64,000 nt of DNA from Membranipora membranacea (lineage: Eukaryota; Bryozoa; Gymnolaemata; Cheilostomatida; Membraniporidae). Location of the stretch: NCBI GenBank assembly GCA_914767715.1, contig OU612066.1, positions 16,559,001 to 16,623,000 on the forward strand, given 5' to 3'. The notes beneath the pieces were generated by a model. The model did no database searches and had not been told where the DNA came from. It saw only the letters and a program-made list of their open reading frames with translations. Positions 54,901 through 64,000 of the stretch are shown piece after piece (position 1 is the first letter of the stretch; every line of letters starts with the position of its first letter). Both the position numbers and the translations under genes were made by a program.

Positions 54901-57809
54901 CTCAGGTGATCCATAATATCCATCAGCATAGTCACTGCTGCCAAATGATATCAAGTTTCCAGCACATCCCTGGCTGTCTCTAATGTATATCGACGGCACG
55001 TATCCCTGTTTCACTTTTATAATTGCTCCTGTGATGAAGTGGAATGTGATTGCGTCTGGACTACCACTGTAGAGCGGTGTCTCACTGAGCAGTTTATATT
55101 GGCTTCTGTTGCTTGGCACCTCAATCCACACAGCAGCAAAGGTTGGACATGGAACACCAGATGAACGTGTAAAGTACTGCCAAGCTACCAGATATCCACT
55201 CGCTTCAATCGGATTGTTATTTAATATCACATAGTCACTTCCCCGATCCGATCTCTTTTCCACTATAACATTCCTAGCACCTGGGGCGCTGTCTGATATG
55301 TTTAAAAGAGAATACTAAAACTATCTATTGTGCTTATTATTGGCCTGTCTTGACAAGCCTTGTTGGTGGAGGAATTGTTCTCCTTCACTACAAACAAAAC
55401 TTATTAAGACAGGCTATGTAATTTTCAATTAACTACTCAGAACCATTGCATAATAAAGCAATCTTAAGTTTGTATTCCCTCCTCCCCAGAACTAAGCTTG
55501 AAGACAGAAGACAAAGCAGCAATATATTGATACAATGGGGGTATTTTTGTAATAATCTTTTGTACCCAAGCCCATAGTTCAAAATTAGTTTGCAATCTCC
55601 ATCCTTCAGATGAAATATAGACATTTTTTCTTCACAAAGATGTCTCCGTGTCAATGTTATTAGAGATAAAAAATTACTAAGCACTAAACATACAAGGTAC
55701 ACAGCTTACCAAGGTACCAAGAAGGTCGGTCGAAATATTGCCACTCAGAACTTGGTTCGTATTGTAGTTCATAATCAGACAGTTTGCCGACAAGTCCACA
55801 AGTCTTATTACTGTTCATTCTGGATTTAACAATAGAACTGCAGGTCATGTCTCCAACATGCTGCACACATCTACTCATACAACTCCTGAGATCTTCAGTG
55901 TCTGTTTCATTAATCTTATTAACTCCGCTGCTTAGAATACTGGCTGTGGTAGCTGTAGTCCAGGGCTGCCAGAAACCTACGGGTGGAAAATGCTACTTTC
56001 CATCACCTTGACCAAAGAAACTACAGTAACTATTTGAATCAACTATTATACTACAAAATATGTCATAAATGTCAAATGAAAAAGGAATTAGTATGTTTTT
56101 CTATTACTTGGACTAAATACAAAGGCATGCTGTCGGTCAAGACATAGTGATATGGAGAGAAGTGCACTGTAAGAGTTTCTCAAAACATTTCACTTTAAAA
56201 CACCACCATGGGCTGGCTGTAGTTTTATCTGGGTCGCTAGCATCGCTAGTGACACAGCTGCAGCTGACCCAAAACATTGCTTGACAACAGCTTCTTGCAC
56301 TGATAGTTCCAAGTGAGTGGGGAGTTGTTCTGTGTTTCTGCCCAACACCCCCCCCCCCCCCCCCTATAACAAAGCTAGTCAAGACTGGCTAGATGGAAGG
56401 TTGAGCTGGATAATGTTTCTTGTTTCCTGAACACCATCTGATTTTGTCAGAATTGGCAAATTGATTGCTTAATTTGCTTGCCCTAAATTGGTTATATGAG
56501 GTGCTAACAGGAACTTTGTGACTCATTAAATCATTTGGCTTGGAGGAATGTGTTTGAGAAGTGATAGTCAGCCAGAGAAAATGATACAAATAATAATTTT
56601 AGTCTGAGAAATTCTGTTCAGCTGTTCAGTCTGTTCAGCCTGTTCAGCAATTTACAGTTACCGGCTTCAGCTGTTGGTCATTTTCCAGAAGCGGCTTGAT
56701 GAATGAATGATGAATGCCATAGAAATATCATTTAACTCTTTTCAGATCCAGATGCAATACACATGACAATGCAATGTCTTTGCAATCTGGGCATAACTGA
56801 GACTGAAGTTTGATGCCTACCTGCACAGATAGGTCTGAGTGAGTATTGGTAGTTAGAATCAGTAATCGGTTCCGCTGTCTGATCGTTCTCCTCTAGCAGC
56901 TCACATCTCCTGTCATACTGTCGGTAATTTACAGCAGCACAGATGAATGTGCTCTCCTTTACACATCTCATCTTACAGTCATACAGACCCTCCCCTTGGT
57001 CTAAAGTTACATCATAAGGATCACCAGCAATGTATGGATCTAGTTTCTGTCCGACGTGAGTTATCCAGTTACAGGGGAGAGCTACAACAAGAAAAGATTA
57101 ATGTGAATTTGAGCTTATCAATGGTTTCCTTTTGCAGTTGGTAGCTGTTGTGTAGCCCAAAGCGATCATTCTCCAATCAATTGACAACACTTGTTAGATC
57201 AATAATTGCTCTTACAATGGATTGAAACAGGCTATGACAGGTATATGTTTGAGGATGACAGAACAACTGAGTTAAAGAAATGAGATACTGGAGGCTTCAC
57301 AGCTCCTAAGCTCCCAAAAGGTCTGTAACGTCGGAAATGAATAACCGGATGGCTTGATGTACTTCATAGATTCAAGAATACAGTATAGATCATAGATCAT
57401 AGGATAATTCTATGGTATAGATTGGACATTGCATTTCAATAACTTTGCATTATGTCCCTTCCTGCATTGTTGTTGCGTCACCCACAATGTCAGAATGCCA
57501 AACTTGAGTAAGGCAACTTTTCAATAAACGCCTTTTGAGCCAATCACAACATTGATTGGCTGTAATAGTGTCGTTTATTGACAAGCCTTATAATCTAGAT
57601 TGCCGCAATTCTTAGACTCGAGGCTTAAGCTGGTATCATATTATTGGGTAAACTGGAGCATGCAATGACCAATATCACTTCCTTTTTTCAAAACTAGGAT
57701 GTATTTTAACCTCATGTGAAATTTACTTACATTCAGATGTGCCCAAACAGATTATGGTCAGAACCACCAACATATGGAGAAATCGGCAGCATGGAGTTCC
57801 CGGCATCAT
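48928..57809 (-). CDS. Single-pass receptor: two PAN/apple-like modules, beta-rich and FN3-like modules, TM, tyrosine-rich tail (13 exons, 944 aa)
   Basis: Exons: 57809-57731, 57081-56821, 55976-55710, 55292-54816, 54330-53977, 53586-53492, 52746-52560, 51831-51722, 51516-51303, 51183-50791, 50641-50512, 49570-49503, 49127-48928; all phases fit and the sum is 945 codons. Order: signal peptide (FLHMLVVLTIICLG); two PAN/apple-like Cys modules, one per exon; a beta-rich module (GYLVAWQYFTRSSGVPCP); FN3-like segments; an FN3 fold split over 51831-51722 and 51516-51303; a membrane-proximal domain with FIVGDGKMYGGSTNKELELG, a pattern I associate with receptor tyrosine phosphatase ectodomains; TM (GGIVAGLLAVVVVILLVVIF, about 831-855); and an 88-aa tail with YEEV, YEMV and YSNL. 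No kinase or phosphatase follows before the stop. Ligand and role are unknown. It pairs with the paralogue at 59787-62887. Confidence 0.82.
49305..49465 (+). repeat. Diverged dispersed repeat, copy 2
   Basis: Partner of 20505-20660, same orientation, in the last intron of the apple/FN3 receptor gene. Clearly decayed. Confidence 0.45.
49780..50002 (-). mobile_element. Dispersed element D, copy 2
   Basis: Reverse-complement partner of 39480-39745, in an intron of the apple/FN3 receptor gene. Shares CATGAACAAAGCC, GACCAATGAGAT and GGGGCGGAGCTTAGAC on the minus strand. Confidence 0.55.
51968..52500. mobile_element. Poly-G-ended MITE family F, copy 2, carrying nested insertions
   Basis: Left GGGGTCTTTC after a G run, right TTCTAATTGAAAGACCCCCC. 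ATCGCTCACTCA is inside. The middle (about 52101-52429) is occupied by two further nested palindromic elements. Confidence 0.65.
52108..52417. mobile_element. Nested palindromic elements within family F copy 2
   Basis: Outer ends AGCCTGTCTTAAG / CTTAAGACAGGCT enclose inner ends AAGCCTGGTACCCATCAA / TTGGTGGGTACAAGGCTT (52130-52406). At the centre CGCACGAAAGTAGAAT pairs with ATTCTACTTTCGTGCG. A relative of the outer element is at 55342-55415. Confidence 0.7.
52812..52939. mobile_element. MITE family B, copy 2
   Basis: Ends AGAACAAGTTTGTTCACTCT and AGAGGGAACAAAATTTGTTC. It lies about 65 bases upstream, on the minus strand, of an acceptor of the apple/FN3 receptor gene. Confidence 0.65.
54440..54549. 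mobile_element. MITE family A, copy 5
   Basis: Left TTTTGATCCAGTTTGCCTGC, right GCAGGCAAATTGAAGAAAAC followed by TTGATCTA. Intron of the apple/FN3 receptor gene. Confidence 0.65.
55342..55415. repeat. Short palindrome related to the AGCCTGTCTTAAG-ended element
   Basis: GGCCTGTCTTGACAAG at the left and ATTAAGACAGGCT at the right, intron of the apple/FN3 receptor gene. Weakly palindromic in the middle. Confidence 0.45.
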
Positions 57810-59786
57810 CACTGTTATATGTACTTGTTTTTGGGAAAGGTCTTAGTACACAGAGCTCACAGAACTGTAAAACAAACCTTGGTACAGGTCTTTTGAATCA
57901 AAAGCTGCTGCTATAATAATTCACAGTTTTCTAGCTTCTCTGTTCAAATACACATCGATACAAAGCAATCAAACCAGAACCTTAAACACCATGCATTTTG
58001 GTTTGCTGTCCTATTTTTTGACAGAAGAAGACTTGCTGCCTTGCCTGTAAAGAAGGCCGAGATGAGGTACAAATATTTCAATACTCTCTCCGTACATTGA
58101 CCACATTTCAGGCAATCTCATTGTCACAGTAAATGGTAACCTACCTCTCAAACCAAAGAAACTTTCTCTCAAATCACAGATTAAGTCCTTATAATGCACA
58201 ACCAAGTTTTAATGGTACTCACTCACCCACTCACTACATCCCTTCTGTCAGCACTCAAACCTGATAACCCATATCATAGTGTCTGATCAAACAATCTTGC
58301 ATTATGTTATTCTTAAGGCCAGTGACAGGTTCCGCCTTGTAGCTTATGCATGTTGTAGTTAGTACTATCCAGGGAATCATTTTTTGCTATTGTTAAACTC
58401 TGACCCCCATAATCATGTCAATAGCATTATATCACAGAGTAAGGATAAACAAAGGGGTCACTTGATAGTTATAGTGCCTGCGCTTTTTGATTTACTTCCT
58501 CGTTGCATTAGGCTTGATGTAACCTGAGGGTTCTTGAATTGAAAACTAAACTGAACTGAGCGCTCTAAAATTTGTCTTAACTATTGAAGGAACTAACAAA
58601 GAGGAGCAGGCCCGTAGTTCTAGTGGAGACAGGGGCGCTCTGCCTCCCCTAGAATGTCAATAGAGCGGGCTTAAAATGCTATAAATTGAATATTTCAGGT
58701 CAGAATCAGCTCGTTTGGGACTTTGATATGCTATTTATATCATTAAGACGCTTTGGAGGCTTGGGATTATCCCCGGACTCAACAGGAGGAGCTTATAATA
58801 CCCTTTACTTCGTACCCTCAAGGATTTCTGCCTCCCCTACCATTTTTCCTAACCAATGGCCCTGAGGAGTAAAGTTAAACAGGAGGAAAGGTCTGCCTTT
58901 TTCGCCATGTTTGAATTAAAATGAATCACTGCCCGCTAGATTTTACTCATCCTTTTTACTTGTACAAGCTTCCAACTAAGCTAGCTCAACTACTGCTAGC
59001 TGACATCATGCAAACCTACAACTAGTTCAATTGAACTAATTTCCACTGCTCTATGGTATAAACACTCTGAGTGAATAATCTGGAAACAAAACTTTCTAAT
59101 TTTGTTTAATATCGGATTCGGATAGCATTGATATCGAGCTAATGTTTGATAGTGACAGCACTGTATTTACGGTTTATTGATGAGATTTGAGCTTATGTGG
59201 CAAGACCTTACAACTAGCGCAGAGACCTACACGAAGGTGGTATACCTTGTTCTAAAGCATTTATTTTTCGGATATATTTCTCGCAAACCGAATTGAAACG
59301 AAATAGAACTTATTTTTTGATGATCGAATACTGGATTGTTACTCTGTACTGTGGGGACAGATTATGGCAAAAGCATTCAATAGATCTATGACGGCTGCCA
59401 AAGTTATAGAACAACCAGAAAGATGCTTATCAAATAGTTACACATACAGCTTCATTGTCCAGGAGAGTGAATCGGTAGTAGTAGTTGCTTTATCTGTTTC
59501 AATGTTTGCACAACTCCTGGATTGCTCTGTGGCAGCTACTAAGGTTTCAATACTGTGATTTATTAGTTTAGCATTTTCAGTATGAAACATCTTATTTTGT
59601 TTCCGGAATCCTGTTCAGCTTTAAAAAAATAACTTGGTAAAACATTTGTTGTGTCAAATTTATCCTTTATAGCTCATCAAAAGGAACTTTAAAATTGCTA
59701 AACTGCTAATAGTCAAACTATTGAATTAAAATATTTGTTTCATTAATTATTTTATATCCTTTACAGCTAGTTTAATATTATAAAGT
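57810..59786. other. Intergenic region between the two tyrosine-tail receptor paralogues
   Basis: About 2 kb lies between the start codon of the downstream paralogue and the stop codon of the upstream one, both on the minus strand. It should hold the promoter of the apple/FN3 receptor. I find no exon with matching splice phases. The short open frame at 59364-59558 has no recognisable domain. Confidence 0.45.
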
Positions 59787-62700
59787 TCAGTTGTTAAGCT
59801 TAGAGTACATATGCTGATCTGCAGTCTGTCCACTTATATTAACCATTTCATACCCTGCCGCAGGAAGAGCAGGAAGTATCTCAATGTAATCAGCCTTCAC
59901 TTCAGCAGATCTACTGCTGGTGTTTTGGTAATCACCAGAACTTGTCTGGTTGTTAGCCGACTCTGTGAATGTGACAATTCCTACAGAGTTTCCTTCTTCT
60001 ACCTCCTCATATTGACCAGGATTTGACCTTCCTGGAAATAAAGAACGGAAGCGAAAATATTATTCTTTATTCAATAAATCTTATGAATAATGGGAGGGGT
60101 ATACATCCGAGGGTGCTGGGGGCTGGAACAATCAACCTCAAAAGCTCCCCCAATGGGATTTGAACCCACAACTCCTGGTGCACTAATCGCCTGGCAGTGA
60201 ATAGCAAGCGCGCTAACTGATTGCACCATCTCACCATCCCCAAAAAAGAATGGGTTGATGGCGCTAATTAGATAGCCCGCTGTTCACTACTCGGAGTTGT
60301 GTTCCCTCATTTCACTGCACATTCCAATCCATCATTGCCACCATATGAAGCACAGCATACGTGTTAGGGTTATTGGCCTTATATGGCCCATCCCTGGGAC
60401 CCCTTGTAGTGAGTTTAGCCGTCTTTCCAGCTTGTCTGCATGTCTTTCCAAAAAGAATGGTTTTTCATTAAAAAAACTTTCTCAGCTCAGTGGTCAGGAA
60501 CCACAATAGAAAACTGTACAGGGTTTGCAGGTTCTGGAAATCTTTGAAAGAGGCAGAAAGTTCATAACCTAGCAGAAAGGCTGAAACCGTCAACAGCCAT
60601 TTCTAAAAAGGCGTAAAACGGAATTTCACGCCTAAAACATTAATGTTGAAGCATAGCAAACTATCAGAAACACATTGTAACAATTTAAATGTTTAAAACC
60701 ATCAATCCAGACCACTTTAATTAATCATTTAGAGCAAAATCTCTCCATTCGCATATAAATAGTCACAAATTCTGACCAGCATTTGGCAGTATTTATCTGT
60801 TCAGGGTTCATTTACAAAAGAAAAGTTTCAAAAAAAGTTAGCTTTCCTCAAAAGGAAAACCTATTTACAATTTAGATTTAATTGAGAACCAATGTCGTTA
60901 TTTTTAACATCAGGTTTCTGGTCTCCTCCTTGTTTTAGGACCAGTGTCCTCGCTTCTGCTCATGGGGGTAGGTACCCCCTTATAATTATAGTATCATCAG
61001 TTTAAAAAGTTGCGACAAACTTCAACCAAAGTGTTTCGAAAAAGAAGAATTTGTTGGGGTATCTGAGCCTCACCGCTATCTGGGTCACTGCCGTTGCTGC
61101 TAGTCTCCTTTTGGTGACTCTGTTTTGATCTTTCATTCAATCTGTATTATAAAACACAATAATCTTCACTGATTTTCTGGGCTGATTTTACTTATCTTGT
61201 CAAACAAGTATGGGTAGTCACATTTGAAATTTGAAATCTGACAGGTTATAGAAGTATTTCACCATTGCCCTATCAAGAAGCCGAGAAAAAATAATCTGCG
61301 TTCACAACCAGAAAATGATTCATTTATTGCTGTGAAGTGAATGATCGCTCTAAGTTATAAATACTAAAATAAAAATGGAAATGCAGTCTCTTTGGTTCGT
61401 GAGACCTTCTGGCAATGACATAATCATACCTACCTTTTGACCTGACTTGTCAATCTGCAAATTTTCACCATCACTGTAACAAAGCCAGCCATCACGGCAA
61501 CACAGACTACTCCGAGGATTGAGCTCACAATAACTAAACCTCTATCTGAGATCATGAAGAAAAGAAGCTTCAAAATGCAATGTTTATCATAATAATGCAT
61601 TAAATAAATAGCAGAGCTATCATAAAACGGGGAGATAAATATGTATTCACCCTGAATGAAAGATACAAATTAGAAGCCATTTTCTCTTATTTACAAGAAG
61701 CAGGCGTCAATCCAGACATCATCCTCTATGTCAAATGAAACAAGATGTGTCAATGAGTATCCCAGAATGCGATTCATTTGAATAAACAGGTGTGCCAAAA
61801 TCTGATCCCTCTAGGATATCCAGGCTAGAGTTGTATTTTTGTATGTGGGATACTTGCTGAGAGCACACCTTGTATGACTGACTACCTTTTTGCGTTTTGG
61901 TGCTATGTGAGACGTATCATGGAGATAATAATTCAACCACCAATATTCACTTTTTAAATGTTGCCTGTAGTCCTGATATTTTGGACGCGCTGGTTAGAAT
62001 ATGGTTACACTGTTTAACAACAAGCAAGTTAATGCCTGGAAAAAATTGGAAAGTTGGGTTTGGTTGGTAAGGATAATAGTTTACATGTATTGAACTTATT
62101 ATGCAAAGTCTACACTGCACTGACGCTTCCAAAGGTTTGATACAGACCCCATTATTTTACCAACAAGCCAAACTTCTTGGTACCTGCCTTTTGGTGGGTT
62201 GTTGGAATTGTGCCAAAAGACTGTGTGAACCACTTCGCTTCTTGAGAGAGTAGTATTTCTAGTAGATGTGCCTTCTAAAGTTTTGATGGCCGAAGTTGAT
62301 TGTATAGTTTCAGAATAATTTATATCCGTAGCTGCTGATGGCGAGGTAGAGATAGTAGAGTCAGTATGCGCCAAACCTGAACGCAACTTTGTGGTGAGAT
62401 GATTGCCGGTGGTTGAAGACAAGTGCGCGGTAGATCTTGATCTATCTTCGCTTGTTGTCTGTAAAGGACTTTCTGGGGTTGATTGTACTGTTACCGTAGA
62501 AAGGGGCACGCAGTCTTTTTTTTCACCTTGCTTGTCCCATTCAGCTCGCACATGGTTAATCTTTTTTTCTCCACAGCCTCCTCCACTATGGAATTTTCTG
62601 GTACACTCATTTAACTTGTAGGCGTTACCAGAAGATACGGAATGGTTCAAGTTCTTCCATTTCCATTCAAAGTCACAGTGAGCATATATATTTAACACAA

Positions 62701-62887
62701 TAGTTACTTCAGCACCAACAATCTTTGCAGGCTCAGAGCATTTCCACACAGCAAATGGGAAGAGATAATTTATTCCATTGCATCGTCCACAAACACTGTA
62801 GGAGTCATTCAAATCTTCTTTTGGTTGTTTTGTCAGAGTGAACATTGCTGGCAGCTCAATCAGTACTAAAATTGTAATCACAATGTT
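59787..62887 (-). CDS. Paralogous tyrosine-tail receptor with Cys-rich and Ser/Thr-rich ectodomain (5' incomplete)
   Basis: Exons, 5' to 3': 62887-62161, 61545-61434 (TM), 61141-61074, 60031-59787. All phases fit and the frame ends at TGA. The first exon has an acceptor (gttatag) and no ATG before its hydrophobic start (ITILVLIELPAMFTL), so the initiator lies in an exon I did not find. Ectodomain: a Cys-rich stretch (CGRC, GGGCGEKK), then a long Ser/Thr/Pro-rich mucin-like stalk with N-glycosylation sites. The TM core is about IVSSILGVVCVAVMAGFVTV. The tail carries YEEV, YQNT, YIEI, YEMV and YSKL. The last two coding exons match the downstream receptor in phase, and the penultimate one has the same length (68 nt). 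The tail ends share YEMV-x11-YS(N/K)LNN. The ectodomain has no recognisable similarity to that paralogue. It is an unnamed receptor family; ligand unknown. Confidence 0.68.
60090..60241 (-). repeat. tRNA-derived SINE-like element, copy 1
   Basis: The minus strand has an A-box-like region (GATGGTGCAATCAGTTAGCG), then a B box GGGTTCAAATCCCA about 65 bases later. The stem pairing is not that of an intact tRNA, and a non-tRNA tail follows, so I call it SINE-like and not a tRNA gene. Located between exons of the tyrosine-tail paralogue. Confidence 0.6.
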
Positions 62888-63302
62888 CTATAACATCCTC
62901 CTCATATGACATTTTAATTGATCTATAGTACACTTAGATATTAAAATCAGTTGCTAATAAATATATGTGGATCATTTGAGGTTCTGACATAGAGGCTATC
63001 TGGATCATCCGTCAATCAACAATGTCATTGAATCTTTAAGTCATGTCAGTCAAATATATTTTTTCTCTGCAAAACTAGTTATGAATTATCAGTTTTGAAT
63101 ATAGGAAATTTTGGCTAGATAATCATTTCTCCACATATAACATGAAGAGTAGTCGTAAGCATTTACATGGTTTCTCCTGAGAAAGTGAAAAATTCTTGAC
63201 ACACCATCCGTTGTAAGGGTTTTCAACCAATCGCATATTTGAAGGGCATTGCAACACCTGATCAATCTTCCTCGAATCTGAGTTAAGGCTATTTACAAAA
63301 TA

Positions 63303-63800
63303 TGTTTTTCTAATGCCTGGGAAAAGCGTGGAAAGTTCGAATGTATTGGACTTGGTCAGCAAGGTCTACATTGCGCTGACGCTTCCAAAGATTTGACACA
63401 GATCCAAAATTTTATCAACAAGCCAAACTCTTGGTACTTGCCTTTTGATGGGCGGTTAGAATCGTTTCTGAAGACTGTGTGAACCACTACCTTTCTTGAG
63501 AGAGTAGTATTTCTGGTAGTTTCACTTATCTCTTCCCATTCTCCATCAGCTCTCCATTTCCATAACAGCTGGCATGGTAGCGGGAAAAAAGGCACTCAGA
63601 GACCATGTACCATCTGGATTAATTGAAGCCTGGGAAATTTTGTATGTGAAATTATGACGTCCACATCCACCGTTCAGGTACATGGTAGATTTGCCACTCG
63701 GAGCACCATAGCCAATAAATCTTATTTCTACAAATATAAATCGATTTGATTGGGGATATGTGTCAAATGCAGCAGTGGATGGCTTCAGATGAAATACCAA
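63303..63800 (-). pseudogene. Partial tandem duplicate of the tyrosine-tail receptor ectodomain segment
   Basis: The stretch 63303-63545 aligns with 62025-62270 in the same orientation, about 80% by eye, across exon end, donor and intron start. Both contain RNTTLSR followed by VVHTVF. Upstream, an open frame (63800-63546) reads a Cys/Gly-rich stretch (NGGCGRHNFTYK) reminiscent of the paralogue's GGGCG region, but in another frame. An acceptor-like tract (cttttttcccgctaccatgccag) would open the frame LLWKWRADGEWEE leading into RNTTLSRK. At the position of the functional donor (G/GTAAAA at 62161-62155) this copy reads G/ATAAAA, so that splice site is lost. It is either a degenerate copy, an upstream exon using another donor (AAG/GTAGTG), or part of a further gene beyond the window edge. 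Confidence 0.45.
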
Positions 63801-64000
63801 AACACAAATGCTTACAAGCTATCAATTTCCACCCAATGAACATCTCCACCCACATCAAACAAGCAGGAGGAGAGGGGCTCCATAAAAACTTGTGCACCCA
63901 CAGTATCATGATTGTTCAATTTTCTGACAGAAATTTTGGCAAATAGCTGCTTATAAGAAAATATCATGTGATGTACAACATCGCCATTGCAATTAATTAA

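Noticed and set aside
56343-56364. Homopolymer C or G runs (16758, 29548, 47311, 51968, 56343) as regulatory G-quadruplex sites
   Set aside because: Single long runs, some at ends of a repeat family; they lack the four-tract pattern in a promoter and may vary with sequencing error.
60090-60241. A functional tRNA gene
   Set aside because: A and B boxes are present but acceptor and anticodon stems do not pair properly and a non-tRNA tail follows.

Overview
The window is intron-rich animal genomic DNA: AT-rich, with short exons, GT-AG introns from about 100 bp to 4.3 kb, and many small palindromic repeats. No bacterial-style gene or operon is present. The gene content is typical of metazoan tyrosine-kinase signalling. 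The odd receptor architectures (a tyrosine kinase receptor with a novel Cys-rich region plus two Ig-like folds, and PAN/apple-FN3 receptors with tyrosine-rich tails) suggest an early-branching animal. A sponge is my best guess, inferred from architecture only. I spliced each gene by hand. Every junction keeps the reading frame, and four models run to their own stop codons from a chosen ATG.

Layout: (1) 12783-153, minus: a Src-family non-receptor tyrosine kinase, 11 coding exons, 512 aa, with a possible alternative first exon at 9956-9716. (2) 16242-37055, plus: a receptor tyrosine kinase, 21 exons, about 1041 aa. It is head-to-head with the Src gene across a 3.5 kb gap. One of its introns carries, on the opposite strand, what looks like a complete signal recognition particle (7SL) RNA gene at 30512-30213 with a TATA box. 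(3) 39209-47274, plus: the dynein-2 intermediate chain WDR34/DYNC2I2, 11 exons, 496 aa. (4) 57809-48928, minus: a 13-exon, 944-aa single-pass receptor with two PAN/apple-like modules, beta-rich/FN3-like modules and a kinase-less tail carrying tyrosine motifs. (5) 62887-59787, minus, 5' end incomplete: a paralogue of gene 4 by tail sequence and intron phases, but with a different mucin-like ectodomain. A partial duplicate of its ectodomain segment lies at 63303-63800.

The kinases and tails fit one phosphotyrosine theme. The Src-like kinase and the RTK could phosphorylate tyrosine tails such as those of genes 4 and 5, which share a YEMV-x11-YSxL arrangement close to an ITAM. The RTK carries two YxPM motifs of the kind bound by PI3-kinase p85. 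DYNC2I2 is an unrelated ciliary transport gene. That the cluster works together is inference from adjacency only.

The introns and intergenic gaps are full of small non-autonomous elements: hairpin MITEs (two flanked by perfect 8-bp direct repeats), a 1.1 kb TTA-flanked element, nested insertions, a large inverted repeat with arms of about 0.5 kb, and tRNA-derived SINE-like pieces. The most unusual local structure is a 27-bp tandem repeat beginning at an RTK exon end, in which most units carry a perfect 5' splice site.
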